NCBI GenBank assembly: GCA_030248215.1
Contig: JASANG010001677.1
Coordinates: 1 to 64,000 of the forward strand
DNA: 64,000 nt
Origin: Enoplolaimus lenunculus
Taxonomy: Eukaryota; Nematoda; Enoplea; Enoplida; Thoracostomopsidae
Reading direction: 5' to 3'
Part shown: positions 25,426 to 35,146 of the stretch, in pieces
How the letters are laid out: every line of letters begins with the position of its first letter
Numbering within the stretch: position 1 is the stretch's first letter
Notes under the pieces: model-generated
Seen by the model: only the letters and a program-made list of their open reading frames with translations
Databases searched by the model: none
Told to the model about the DNA's origin: nothing
Translations under genes and position numbers: made by a program

Positions 25426-26787
25426 ATTTTTACTATCTAATTACACCTTCGGCTCAGGCAAGTTTCGTTGACCTCCGCCTCCGGTATTTTTCACTTCCGG
25501 TTGCACCCTGTTACCTTATTGGCTGACAAGCTACAAGCAATATTTTGGAAATTTTTGTAACTTTTATGCCCATCATAAAACTCGGCGATATCGCAAGATT
25601 GATTTTAGAATTTTTCATCTTTTCTGTTATCTCCCCCGCAGCCCGCGTTTGTCCAAAAATGGTTCAATTTTTTAAATTTTTGGATATGACCACCTCTGAT
25701 CATTCCACGCCTAAATTTGAATTTTTGAAAAAGTCGATTTTAAGGTCAAAAGATAAAAAAATATTGTCAACAAGTTTGACAGTACCATTTGACGCTGCCT
25801 GCGGAGCTGAGTAGAATGTTAAAATTTTCCCAATCAGACTACTGGCGAACGAGTTCGTGCGATAAAAACCACGCGGCGAAAAGTATCATTGCAATTATGC
25901 AGAATTTATTTTTGAGAAGTGACAAATTTTAAAATTTGGATAACGGGTTTGATGTCAGGGATGCCTACACTACACAGGCCCCTACACTTTACGCTTCCTT
26001 TCTGCAGTGTTTCTAGAACCACTGAAGAGTGCAAAAACATTTTCTCGCTCGCTTCCGATCGCTACGAAGAACTGTTTTTACAAATTGCTTCATAGCAGCA
26101 AATACGGCATTGTTGTATAATTAGAAAATTTGCATACAGATTTTTATGGATTCGTTTAACACTTTTGCGCATTGCGTAAAGTTGGATGCTGTTTATTTTG
26201 CGTATTGGTAACTTCCACACGCGGTTTAAACGTTTTATGCTCAAACAAACAAATTTCCGAAATAAATTATAGGTTTTCGCCGTGTTTGGTCGCAGTCTAA
26301 AACACTATAGTAGAGAGACTTTATGTGTATATTTCCAAATACTTCGAGATATATGTGCCTATGTGGTGACTACATAATAGTTATTTTCACCATACAGTAC
26401 ATTTTGTTTTGTTTCTAAACAAATTTTACGTTGCAGTAATTTGATAGGACAACAACCTGGTGATTTTTTCAACAGGGAAGACTCCGTGCCAAGCCAGAGG
26501 GGGCGCATGAGACATTCAACCGTAACTTTGCACCCCCCTTAGAACGTTTTAACTCGCCAGTTAGTCGTGCCAAATCTTGGCCTGCTCTGGCTTATTGTAT
26601 TCGTTCTGTAGCACTCCAATGCGGGCCACAAAGCCATTGATAGCCGATATGATGAAAACCAAATGTTAAGATTTCCAGTACTAAAATTGCGTTTGGCTTC
26701 TAGATCGCATATCTTTTTTCGATACTTTACGTATAATGCGTGGTTTGAGATCTAAAATGTTCCGGTTTCGTCATTGTTCTGTAGCGT

Positions 26788-26956
26788 TGCAGGCCTGTAG
26801 CCAGCCAATCTTGCTAGCAGGGCTAAAACTTTTTCAGGCGGGGAATACAAGGGTTTTCGTTGACTTACAATCAAAGTTCAAAATTTCGCATTGGGTACAA
26901 AATTTTTCCAGGGGGCTGAGCCTTTCTGATCCCTTCTTGGCTACGGGCCCGTAGCA
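26788..26956. mobile_element. CCGTAGCC-type short TIR element
   Basis: GCCTGTAGCCAGCC at one end and TTGGCTACGGGCC at the other, with TTTTCAGGCGGGGAATACAA inside. Related copies near 28231-28403, 32277-32429, 24300-24433, 44752-44835, 48880-48995 and 63640-63800. Confidence -1.
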
Positions 26957-27214
26957 TTGGTGTCGGGTCATTTGCGAGCCAAGAAAAAAGAGTGACGTCG
27001 TTTGGTATGGCACTGGCCGAATGTGCCTCCTAAATTCCTACGAAACTTTGCAGTCCATACGGACGGTATTTCATTTTATGAAAAGATTTACGGCCTAAAA
27101 AATGTTGAACCGACCAGATAACTCATCTGGTCAACCGGCATTTTGCAGTCTAACATACCATGAACCTTTGGAAACCAAAATAAAGATTAGGCATGCACGT
27201 TTAACACCTTCTCA

Positions 27215-27472
27215 CATTGAGTTGCCTCTAGGCAACTAAGCGCAGTGTATATACGTTAAATAGTGTATATCGCACCGTGTTTAACAATTGCAACATGTAT
27301 AGATAGTACTAAATCACCACAAGACGTAAGAGCCCCCTCGGGCTCGAGCGTCAAGCTCCTATAACGCAGTGGTGATGGAATACGCCTCCCACTCCAGTCA
27401 CTGGAGTTCGAATCCTAGCATAAAAGTAGATCTCAGGGGAAATAGAAAATATTCATGTGAGAAAGGGTTAAA
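27215..27472 (+). mobile_element. tRNA-like element with inverted ends, family B
   Basis: Left end TTAACACCTTCTCACATTGA, right end ATTCATGTGAGAAAGGGTTA (inverted counterpart). Core GAGCGTCAAGCTCCTATAAC, A-box-like GCAGTGGTG and B-box GAGTTCGAATCC. Anticodon loop CTCCCAC suggests a Gly-like origin. Confidence -1.
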
Positions 27473-27536
27473 CATTTTGCAGTGGTCTCAGGTAAACGAA
27501 TTATCGCACATACGCCTTTTCTCTTACAATTAAACC

Positions 27537-28060
27537 AATGTATATTGTATAGTTCAGGGTAGTAGCACACGTATAAGCAAATTTCTAAGCCAAAGCCTGA
27601 GCGTACGGATAAGCCTATACCTAAGTCTAAGCTTAAGCAAACAAATTAGTCTAAAGCTTAAGCTTTGTTCTATTGCAGTTCCGGACAAAAACAGTTCACC
27701 CCTGATCTGCACATCACGGTACAACCGGAGGTCTGCCTCCGCCTCCAGCAGAAAATCGGCCTCCGGCTCATGTAGATTTTTTGCCGGAGGTTCCGGCAAT
27801 TTCGGTAGTAAAAGTTTGCATAATTTTGCCAAATTTATCTGTTTAGCGTGTTTCGTTTTACTTTTGTCGCAATTTTTATGAAAGAATTTCCGAAATTTCG
27901 CCATGAAATTAGCGTAAAACCAAACAACAACATATTGCAGATATTGGATAAAATTAACTAATTAACCATCATTTTTACTACCTAATTTCGCCTCATCTCC
28001 GGCTACGGCAAGTTTCGTTGACCTCCGGTTTCGGAATTTTACACCTCCGGTTGCACCCTG
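27537..28060. mobile_element. TTAGGC-family relic (27537-27714) next to a CCGGAGG element (27718-28060)
   Basis: First part: CCTAAGTCTAAGCTTAAGC body with degraded ends. Second part: GTACAACCGGAGGTC to ACCTCCGGTTGCACCCTG, with CCGGAGG/CCTCCGG units. The second is the same family as 62085-62412. Confidence -1.
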
Positions 28061-28230
28061 CAGCACATAGGTCGACATATATATGTAACCGAGAAAATTT
28101 AGTGTTATTTCTGCGTTGGTCCACAAAATATGCTAAGAAGATTGTATGACGCGAATTTAGGGTGCGGTACTGGGTATCATTCCCCAAACAATCTGAAAAC
28201 CAATATTTTTAAAATTCGCTCAGAGTGAAG

Positions 28231-28403
28231 ATCCAGGCCTGTAGCAAGCTCATTTTGCTAGGGTGAGCTAAAAATATTTCGGGAGGGGAATTCAAGGGTT
28301 TTCAATGAGTTTCAAGCAAGGCTGGAAATTTTCTAGGGATGGCCAACATTTTTCCAGGGGGGGCTGAGCTGTTCTTGGCCCCCACCTTTGGTTACGGGCG
28401 CGT
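28231..28403. mobile_element. CCGTAGCC-type short TIR element
   Basis: GGCCTGTAGCAAGCTCATTT to TTGGTTACGGGCGCG, with GGAGGGGAATTCAAGGGTTT inside. Same family as 26788-26956. Confidence -1.
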
Positions 28404-29219
28404 GAAAATCGTAAGTAAATCTCTAACCAACTGGTTAAATGGATGCTATAGCTATTTTAGAAATAAAATACCTTGTAACTGAAACAGTGTAAGCTGTATG
28501 TACCTTGAGCGATAGTCATTCTGTATATTTGCAACAAATTTGTTTAGCGTTTCTAAATTCCGATGAAGCTTTGATCGTTGTATTTTTCAATTTCCTTCTA
28601 AAATATGTTTATTTTTTGACGTTTTCGTTTTCAGTTTATTTTTTTCCGAAAAAATGCAGCAACGGATTTGACAAATTATTTTTAGACAAAGAATTTAGGA
28701 AGTTTTTATAGACAGTTGGAAATGTTGTTTTTTTAATTATCGCTACTTTTGAGCTTCATTGCCAGTCGGGCATCAGGGTTTGGGACAGTTCCGAATGAAC
28801 GGGCGCTGAAAGAGCCGGCGTAGCATGTAATTTTAACTCATCAGGAAAATTAATTTCTCAGAATATATATAATTTTGACTGGAGGAAGTTAATTTATAAG
28901 GGAATTAATATTATATGCTACGCCTCTTTTGAGAGATTCGTACAAATATTGTCGTGGATACGCGATGGAAATCACATTCAAATATGGCAAAATTGAAAAT
29001 TTAAGCCGCTATCGCAACGCCGGATCCCGGTGTTACTCCTGTATGTGAGACACAACGGCAATTATTCACCAAAACCTCGCGAGCGAAGCGAACGAAACGC
29101 TTTCTGTCAATTTTAGAACGAAAAGTTTTCAGAAAATTTGCAATTTTTTCGAGGCTTTAAAAATTGTGCTCGAGATGATAAACCATCTCTGGCCTCTGAT
29201 TGGATATGGAGATCGAACA

Positions 29220-29729
29220 TCATTGTACAGAACTCAAAAAATAACAAATTGGGGGGATTCCTGTCAAATTTTGATGCACTGCGATTAGCGTTTTTGTTAA
29301 ATTAACGGTAAATACACCTCGAGCTGTCGATTGAAAGCCTGACCGCAGTGCACCTGATTGGCCATTTTCTGGGTGTCTTCGTGTGGGCTTGAAATAGACG
29401 GTGGCTTCAAACTCGTAGAGACGTAACCAGGTATTCATTCCGGGATGGTACACCTTATCTCAAATACAATGTTTTGATGTTTTGAATTTAGATCATAGTT
29501 AAACATGCTAATTGCGTCTTTTGTTTATCGAGAAGTTTTGGGGGGGGGGAATAGCGAAATATTACGCCTATTAAATGTTTAATGTCACTGAAAATATAAC
29601 CTTTACACAGCATTTTTCGATGTCATCAAACTTGCTAAAGCGACATTGAACTTGGTTGATTTCGACAGCGTCGGACACGTTCGGTAGAGCATTTCTGATA
29701 GTTGGTGTGTTTGAAAACCTATTGCTAAA
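29220..29729 (-). other. Possible two-exon coding fragment related to the 53 and 62 kb genes
   Basis: On minus, 29729-29601 can be read as a 43-codon exon (acceptor GATTACCAG, donor AAG then GTTATA) containing VEINQVQCRFSKFDD. Then 29453-29220 reads in the same phase with NTWLRLYEFEATVYFKPTRR followed by HPEN, and ends at a TGA. The two segments mirror the exon pair of the 61-63 kb gene: V-x-C-x-F/Y, then S/T-W-I/L, then HPE. The acceptor of the second segment is poor and an overlapping frame competes in the first, so this may be a relic or chance. Confidence -1.
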
Positions 29730-29847
29730 CTGGTAATCGGTGCTGTACACAATTGTGAATATTCGGACCAAGGTTTACAACGCTGGTTAATAGTTTTCAA
29801 AGTTTTCTATGCCGAAATGACACAACTACTATTTGAGTGATACATAC

Positions 29848-29959
29848 ACTGCAATGAATGGTGAGTCATATTGACTATCCGAAATAGGATCTACGGGGAC
29901 TGCACAAACGAAATTCGACTCCACCAGAGTCTAATTTGACTCATCATTTTTTGCAGTGT
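29848..29959. mobile_element. CACTGCAAAAA-type palindromic element, short copy
   Basis: CACTGCAATGAATGGTGAGT to ATTTTTTGCAGTG, flanked by TA on both sides. Body TTCGACTCCACCAGAGTC. Confidence -1.
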
Positions 29960-30331
29960 AGCAATAAGGAGGTGACTGCTTAGAAAGCTTATGAGGCCTT
30001 CAACTGAAAATAATACGTGGTTGTTTAGCAAAATTATTTGACGTTATTGTTTATTCAAGTTTTTTAAGCTATTGAAAATAAGTAATATTTACTCAGGCGG
30101 AAGCTATGGCGATATGAGCTGCATTGTTACACAATTTGCCGAAACGGTTTAAAAATTTTGACACATTTACGCTTTACCACCAACATTTTAGATGAAGAAA
30201 TAGACTCAGATTCAGGCTTTAGGCTCAGGTAGAAGCTTTTAGACAAAGGTTCAGGCTTACACGTTACACAAATTGTTGGATATTCAAGAAATATTGTCAA
30301 AAATTAAGGACAATGTAGCTTTAATACAAAC

Positions 30332-30586
30332 TCTACACTCAAAATAATATTTCTGATATTTAAGAAAAAATTTCTTATATTTAAGAAATATGATTAGCAA
30401 GGTGCACTTGAAAAGTATTTCTGTTATAACAGAAAAATTTTCAAAAGTTTTTACAATCAACTCTGAAAATACACGTTTTCCAGTTAATTTTAGAAAAATT
30501 GTCTTAAATATCAGAAAAAGTTTTCAGATTTGCCACTGAAAATAGTTTTCTGCATAAATTCAGAAATACTTTTTTGTGTGTAGACA
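30332..30586. mobile_element. Short TIR-like element, ATATTTCTGATATTTAAG family
   Basis: Starts ACTCAAAATAATATTTCTGA and ends GAAATACTTTTTTGTGTG. Copies at 42955-43203 and 46443-46668, reversed, share TTGCTAATTATATTTCTT and ATAACAGAAA. Confidence -1.
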
Positions 30587-31240
30587 TATATCTTAAAATC
30601 AAAACTTTTATTTCTGAAAAAAATTTCAGAAATATTTGTTTAAAAATTAGCAGAATTAAAAGTCTGAGTTTCAGTCTGTTATAAACGATTATGACAAGTT
30701 TACTTGAAATATAAGATAAATATGTCTGGAATAAAACATTTTGTTCTGCTGATTTTCCAGATATCAGCATTAAACACAAAGATTTGCCAAAAAGGCCAAC
30801 TCCATTCCCAAAAGCTTTGCTCAACTAAATTCTCTAATTTTAAAACATAACATATGGCTGGGGCGAGTACTTTGGATTTGGGGATCCTGTGCTCAACCTG
30901 AAATATTCATGAAATTCGATTGCACTCAATGTATTAAACGGAGTAACTCGTTTAGATACATTAAAACCAGGCGTTTTTGATTTCCACAAGCCGGGCGCAA
31001 ATTAATGTGGATGACGCATAAGCAAGAAATTTTTTTCTTAAATTTTCAATAGTAATTCCTTGAATCATATATTTAATACATTTTTGTTTTCACTATTTCA
31101 CACAAGGATTCCTGTGCTGTTTATAGTAAATATATATTTTGCATATTTTTGCATATTTTATGCCTGTTCAAGAATATAACTCGCAGATATCAGGTGAAAA
31201 TGAATTGTTTGTTTTATGATTTGAAATGGTTTTGTTACAG

Positions 31241-31353
31241 GGCGACCTGGAGGCGGAATCGGATTGAGAGAAGTAAAATTTTCGGGGTTTAGGTTTTACA
31301 ATACGGTTTTCTACGCCAAAAACAGCTTTTGCAAGTTTACTGCAAATCATTAA
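31241..31353 (+). other. Weak candidate exon (Gly-rich start, 36 residues to stop)
   Basis: After a plausible acceptor (TTTTGTTACAG) an open frame reads RPGGGIGLREVKFSGFRFYN, continues to CKFTANH and stops at TAA. The reverse strand is also open over 31168-31401, so coding direction is uncertain. No family recognised and no joining exon found. Confidence -1.
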
Positions 31354-31395
31354 ATGTTGTGCAGGAAAGCGCTCCAGCCATTTAAGGCTGCGTCT

Positions 31396-31951
31396 ACACA
31401 CAAAATAAATGTCTTAAAATGTCAAGACTCCTACTTTCTAAAATCTTCATGACATGAATGTCTTCTATTTCAGACATTGAAAGCCTTAAACAGCCCAGAA
31501 ATTTGTGTTTTAAATGGTTAAAACATAAATGTCTTATATTTTCAAGAAACTAAGATATTTCGGGTTGATCTCAGGCTCTGCCAACCTAAGTTTACGTCTT
31601 TGACACATCTGGGGTTTGTAAAACTAAGGATACTGGGTTGAGCTTTAGCCTCGAATTAAGGAGTCGGTTTCCATGGCAAATCTCTGTGTTTATTTCCGGA
31701 CATAATTGTCATATATTTCAGTAAGATTTGTCTTATATTTTCGAAATATTTTTCTTAATCGTTCATAAAACAAAGTGTTAAATTTAAGCCATTTACACGT
31801 GTGAAAAATTTTAGACCAACATTTCTGAAAAATTTAACACATAAATAATTTGAATTCAAGGTATGTATGTCTGGAGTCTCTGTCAAGACATATTTGTCTC
31901 AAAATTCAGACAATATTTCTTGAATACAAGACAATTTATTTTGTGTGTAGG
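31396..31951. mobile_element. TIR element with CTACACACAAAATAAAT ends
   Basis: ACACACAAAATAAATGTCTT on the left and ACAATTTATTTTGTGTGTAG on the right are inverted. AT-rich body with ATGTCTTATATTTTCA units. No coding content inside. Confidence -1.
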
Positions 31952-32276
31952 TACGGTGTCGTGCACGGACGGCGTCAAAGGGTTTTACAGGGGCAACACA
32001 GATGAGCGTCCCAAAGATCCAATCCGATCGAGGTACAATGCTCCCGTTTCGTTCTCCACGGCCTTTACTTTAATTTACTGCTGCGCAATCCGTTCAATTT
32101 TTGTCAATATTTCACAAGATTGATTCAAAACCTGCGTTGAATAAATTCCAACGACACTCCTGAAACGGCGTGGACACCCCTTGGTGGGGGGCTCTGCATT
32201 TTAATCTCAACGCTGATAGGCTGTTTTTACGATTGCGCAATCATGTGGTCTTGATTTCGGCTTGCTTACACCGATC

Positions 32277-32570
32277 CCGTAGCCAAGTTGGGGACAGGGG
32301 GCTGAACCCCCCTGGAAAAATTTTGCCCCCCCTAGAAAGTTTTCAGACTAGCTTGCAAGTCAACAAAACCCTTTTATGCCCCTTCTGAAAATTTTATAGC
32401 CCCCCTAGCAAGATGAGCTGGCTACGGGCTTTGCTTAAACACAGCTTCTCAGTAAAAATATTTCGGTACAAGCCTCCACCGGTGTGGAATAATATATACA
32501 AACACATAACTAATAATAATATATACAAACACATAGTAATAATAATGTATACAAACACATAACTTATAAC
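32277..32570. repeat. CCGTAGCC-type element (32277-32429) followed by a 31-bp tandem repeat
   Basis: First part: CCCGTAGCCAAGTTGGGGAC to GCTGGCTACGGG. From about 32488, three units of ATATACAAACACATA plus AATAATA. Confidence -1.
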
Positions 32571-33314
32571 TATGAAGGCCATGTTGTGTTAGGCGGTCTA
32601 ATTCATATCCGTATCCCGTCTCCTTGACCCTTTCCAGGGCTGCTTGTTGTTTAAACGTTTTAAACGATATACTTGCTACAGTTGTCGTAACTATATTCTC
32701 ATTTTTCTGCCCCTTGACAAGAACATTAGCTACCACCCCCCCAAAGTTTCATTTGGGGACCCATCCCAAAGATGTGCCCCCACTTAACAAGAATTTTAAA
32801 CAAAAATTTTGAAAAATATTTTTATCATTGCAATGTTCCCTCATCGCGGAAATTTTGGTGTCTCCCGCGTTGCCTGTTCCGGCCCTGTTCTTTTCTTCTG
32901 TTGATAATTCGACCCCTGTATTTTGTTTCCGACGGGACAGTTTCCGCTTTTTACACTCGCTTTGCAAGCGGACCTTTATCTTTACCACATAATTCTTTTT
33001 AATTGTATCTGAGATTTAAATTTTCAGCTAAGATTCCAACCCAGGAACACTCAGACGAGTTGAAAGCGTCTACAATTGCCAATCGGCGACTTCGGCGACT
33101 GTAACGCCTTGTGGCTTGTGAGTCCAAACAATGTTTTCATTTACGGCGAGAATTTGTGCTCCGTTTGAGCTGTAAAAACAAATGCTTTCAGCCCAGCAAC
33201 AACATTTATATTTCGCATTTATATACTCTACAGGAAGTATACATGTTTATGCAAAAACGTTTGGACAAATAGACAAAACTATGCAAATATTGAATGGAAA
33301 GAGTCGTGTAAGTA

Positions 33315-33535
33315 CACTGTAAAAAATGGGGTGTCAGATTGACTCTCTCTGAAATAGGCTTTTCCTGACTACACCAACTGAGTCAAAATTCGACTCCGCC
33401 AGAGCCAAATTGGATTCATTGAATCGCTCAGTGAGCCGAATTTGACTCTGGCGGAGTCACATTTGACTCAGTTTGTGTAGTCAGGAAAAGCCTATTTCGG
33501 AGGGAGTCAATTTGACTCACTATTTTTTACAGTGC
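33315..33535. mobile_element. CACTGTAAAAAATG-type palindromic element
   Basis: CACTGTAAAAAATGGGGTGT to CACTATTTTTTACAGTG. The interior is nearly palindromic with GACTCNGNNRGAGTC units. Abuts the SINE at 33536. Confidence -1.
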
Positions 33536-33780
33536 TTGTGAGACATGCTTGTCCTGGTGCATATGTAATAAATGCAATGCACATTGTGTTGTACGGTCGA
33601 CACATATAGTCGATGAAAAATGCAGTTGGAGTGGCGGGCTACGTGGCGCAGTGGTAACAGCGTCTGTCTGACACGCAGAAGGTCGCTAGTTCGAAACCAC
33701 CCGTTACCCGCTTTTCTGACTGCTTAATACAAAGGTCTGAAGTCCCAGTTCCTACTTAGACTGACAAGTCGTAATTGTTA
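33536..33780 (+). mobile_element. tRNA-derived SINE, family A, tRNA-Val-like
   Basis: Leader TGTGAGACATGCTTGTCCTG, core GTGGCGCAGTGGTAACAGCG, a stem closing loop CTGACAC (anticodon GAC, Val) and B-box TAGTTCGAAACC. The tail AAGGTCTGAAGTCCCAGTTC is shared with the copy at 36472. Confidence -1.
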
Positions 33781-34254
33781 AAATTTGGCCAGCTTATGAT
33801 ATTTAGACAGGTGAAAATATATAAACTCTTGTCAATTCGTAGCTACTTTAAGTTTTATCATTGCATCCAAAGGCGATTTGCATGCAAGCTATCATTGCAC
33901 TGGGTTTGTTTTGAGTCCAATCCTCCAGCGCCGTATAACATTGTAAACGAGTCGTAAGTGATTTAATCGTAACTTCAGTTATCGCTTAGCTGAACAAAGA
34001 GTCGATAATGACAATAGTGTGCAACACTTGGGATTTCGCATGGTGCGTTTTTGGCCTACTGCCGTTATTTAGGGCGGAGGCGAGTACGTTGCACTAAGAT
34101 TTTCAATTTATTCTCAAATGGCTCCGATTCTATTCTTTACCTTGTGGTTCAAATGGTGACTACCTACCAATCAGGTCGGTCTCGGCTTGCGTTTTTCGGC
34201 CGAGCCCCCTTTTTAGAGAGCGGGTGTTGATACTAATAATCTGCACGACCCCTA

Positions 34255-34480
34255 TTTTGAAGTTTGCCCAAAGTTAATGACCATGCCGAGAATCGAATCT
34301 CGGCCCTCTTGCGCTTGAGCCAAGCATGCTACCAGTACACCACGCAGTCCGCCTCCCCAACTGAATTTTTCATCGACCATATGTGTCCACCGTTTGCTGC
34401 CAGCTAGCATACATACAGTGCACTGCACTATATTGCATGTGCACATAAAGGGACGAGCATGTCTTACATGCTTACATGCC
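34255..34480 (-). mobile_element. tRNA-derived SINE, family A, reverse
   Basis: On minus: leader with ACATGCTCGTCCCTTTATG, AAAATTCAGTTGGGG, tRNA-like core GGTAGCATGCTTGGC and B-box GATTCGATTCTCG. Confidence -1.
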
Positions 34481-34624
34481 CTTATTTTCAATAAGGGTGT
34501 CTCTTGACCGTCCATCTTATTTTCGACTGGATACCGTGTTCATAGCGCGTTAGTTTACCATTGCGCTCACGGCGTAGCCTCCATGTCAGTCTTGGTTGGA
34601 ACTGAGTGACATCAGACATTTCTA

Positions 34625-34965
34625 CTAAGCAGCTGGAAAAGCGAGCCTTCGCAGCGGGGATCGAACTCTCAGCGTATGGATCCTTAATCGAACTCTCTAC
34701 CCCTGCGCCACGCTGCCCGTCTCTCCACCTGGTACAAACAAAATGTACCACCGGGCGTTGCGTTTTTGGCCGACCCCCTTTTTTAGAGTGGGGGGATCGC
34801 GGTCACGTGCAATACCCCTAACTTAAACTATATGCGGAGCAGTTTTAATAATGCCGGATACATACAGTGCCATGGTTCACACAGGTTGTACCCCACTCTA
34901 AATATGGAAGGGTCGGTCAAAAATGCAACGAGTGCATGATACATCTTGGTACCATACAGAATCCC
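34625..34965. mobile_element. Truncated family A SINE next to a GTTGCATTTTTGGCCGACC-ended element
   Basis: 34625-34735 is a minus tRNA-like core with B-box GAGTTCGATC. 34730-34965 runs from CGTTGCGTTTTTGGCCGACC to TCGGTCAAAAATGCAACG; related copy at 60925-61165. Confidence -1.
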
Positions 34966-35146
34966 AGTTACTCCTGTGTAAGAGCGATCATCCACTCTTG
35001 CTTAAACGACTACCATCCGTTTGAATAATTTTTGTTTCAAATTCTTCAATTCGAATTTGTCTCTGCGGCAAAAAACAAACAGCTTTCAGTCTGGTAAACG
35101 ATGTACTAATTACTGCAGGGGTTATCTGTGTATATACAATTCAATA

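Larger units (their letters stand above)
23686..25510. mobile_element. Region bounded by CAGGGTGCAACCGG ends, with nested insertions
   Basis: Starts CAGGGTGCAACCGGAAT and ends TCCGGTTGCACCCTG. Repeated CCGGTATTTTT near both ends. It contains a CCGTAGCC-type relic (about 24300-24433), a hAT-like element (24811-25191) and a TTAGGC element (25290-25425). The two ends may belong to two elements. Confidence -1.

Noticed and set aside
33640-33716. Functional tRNA genes at the GTGGCGCAGTGG cores
   Set aside because: A- and B-boxes are present but acceptor stems do not pair fully and each core sits in a repeated leader and tail, so these are SINE parts.
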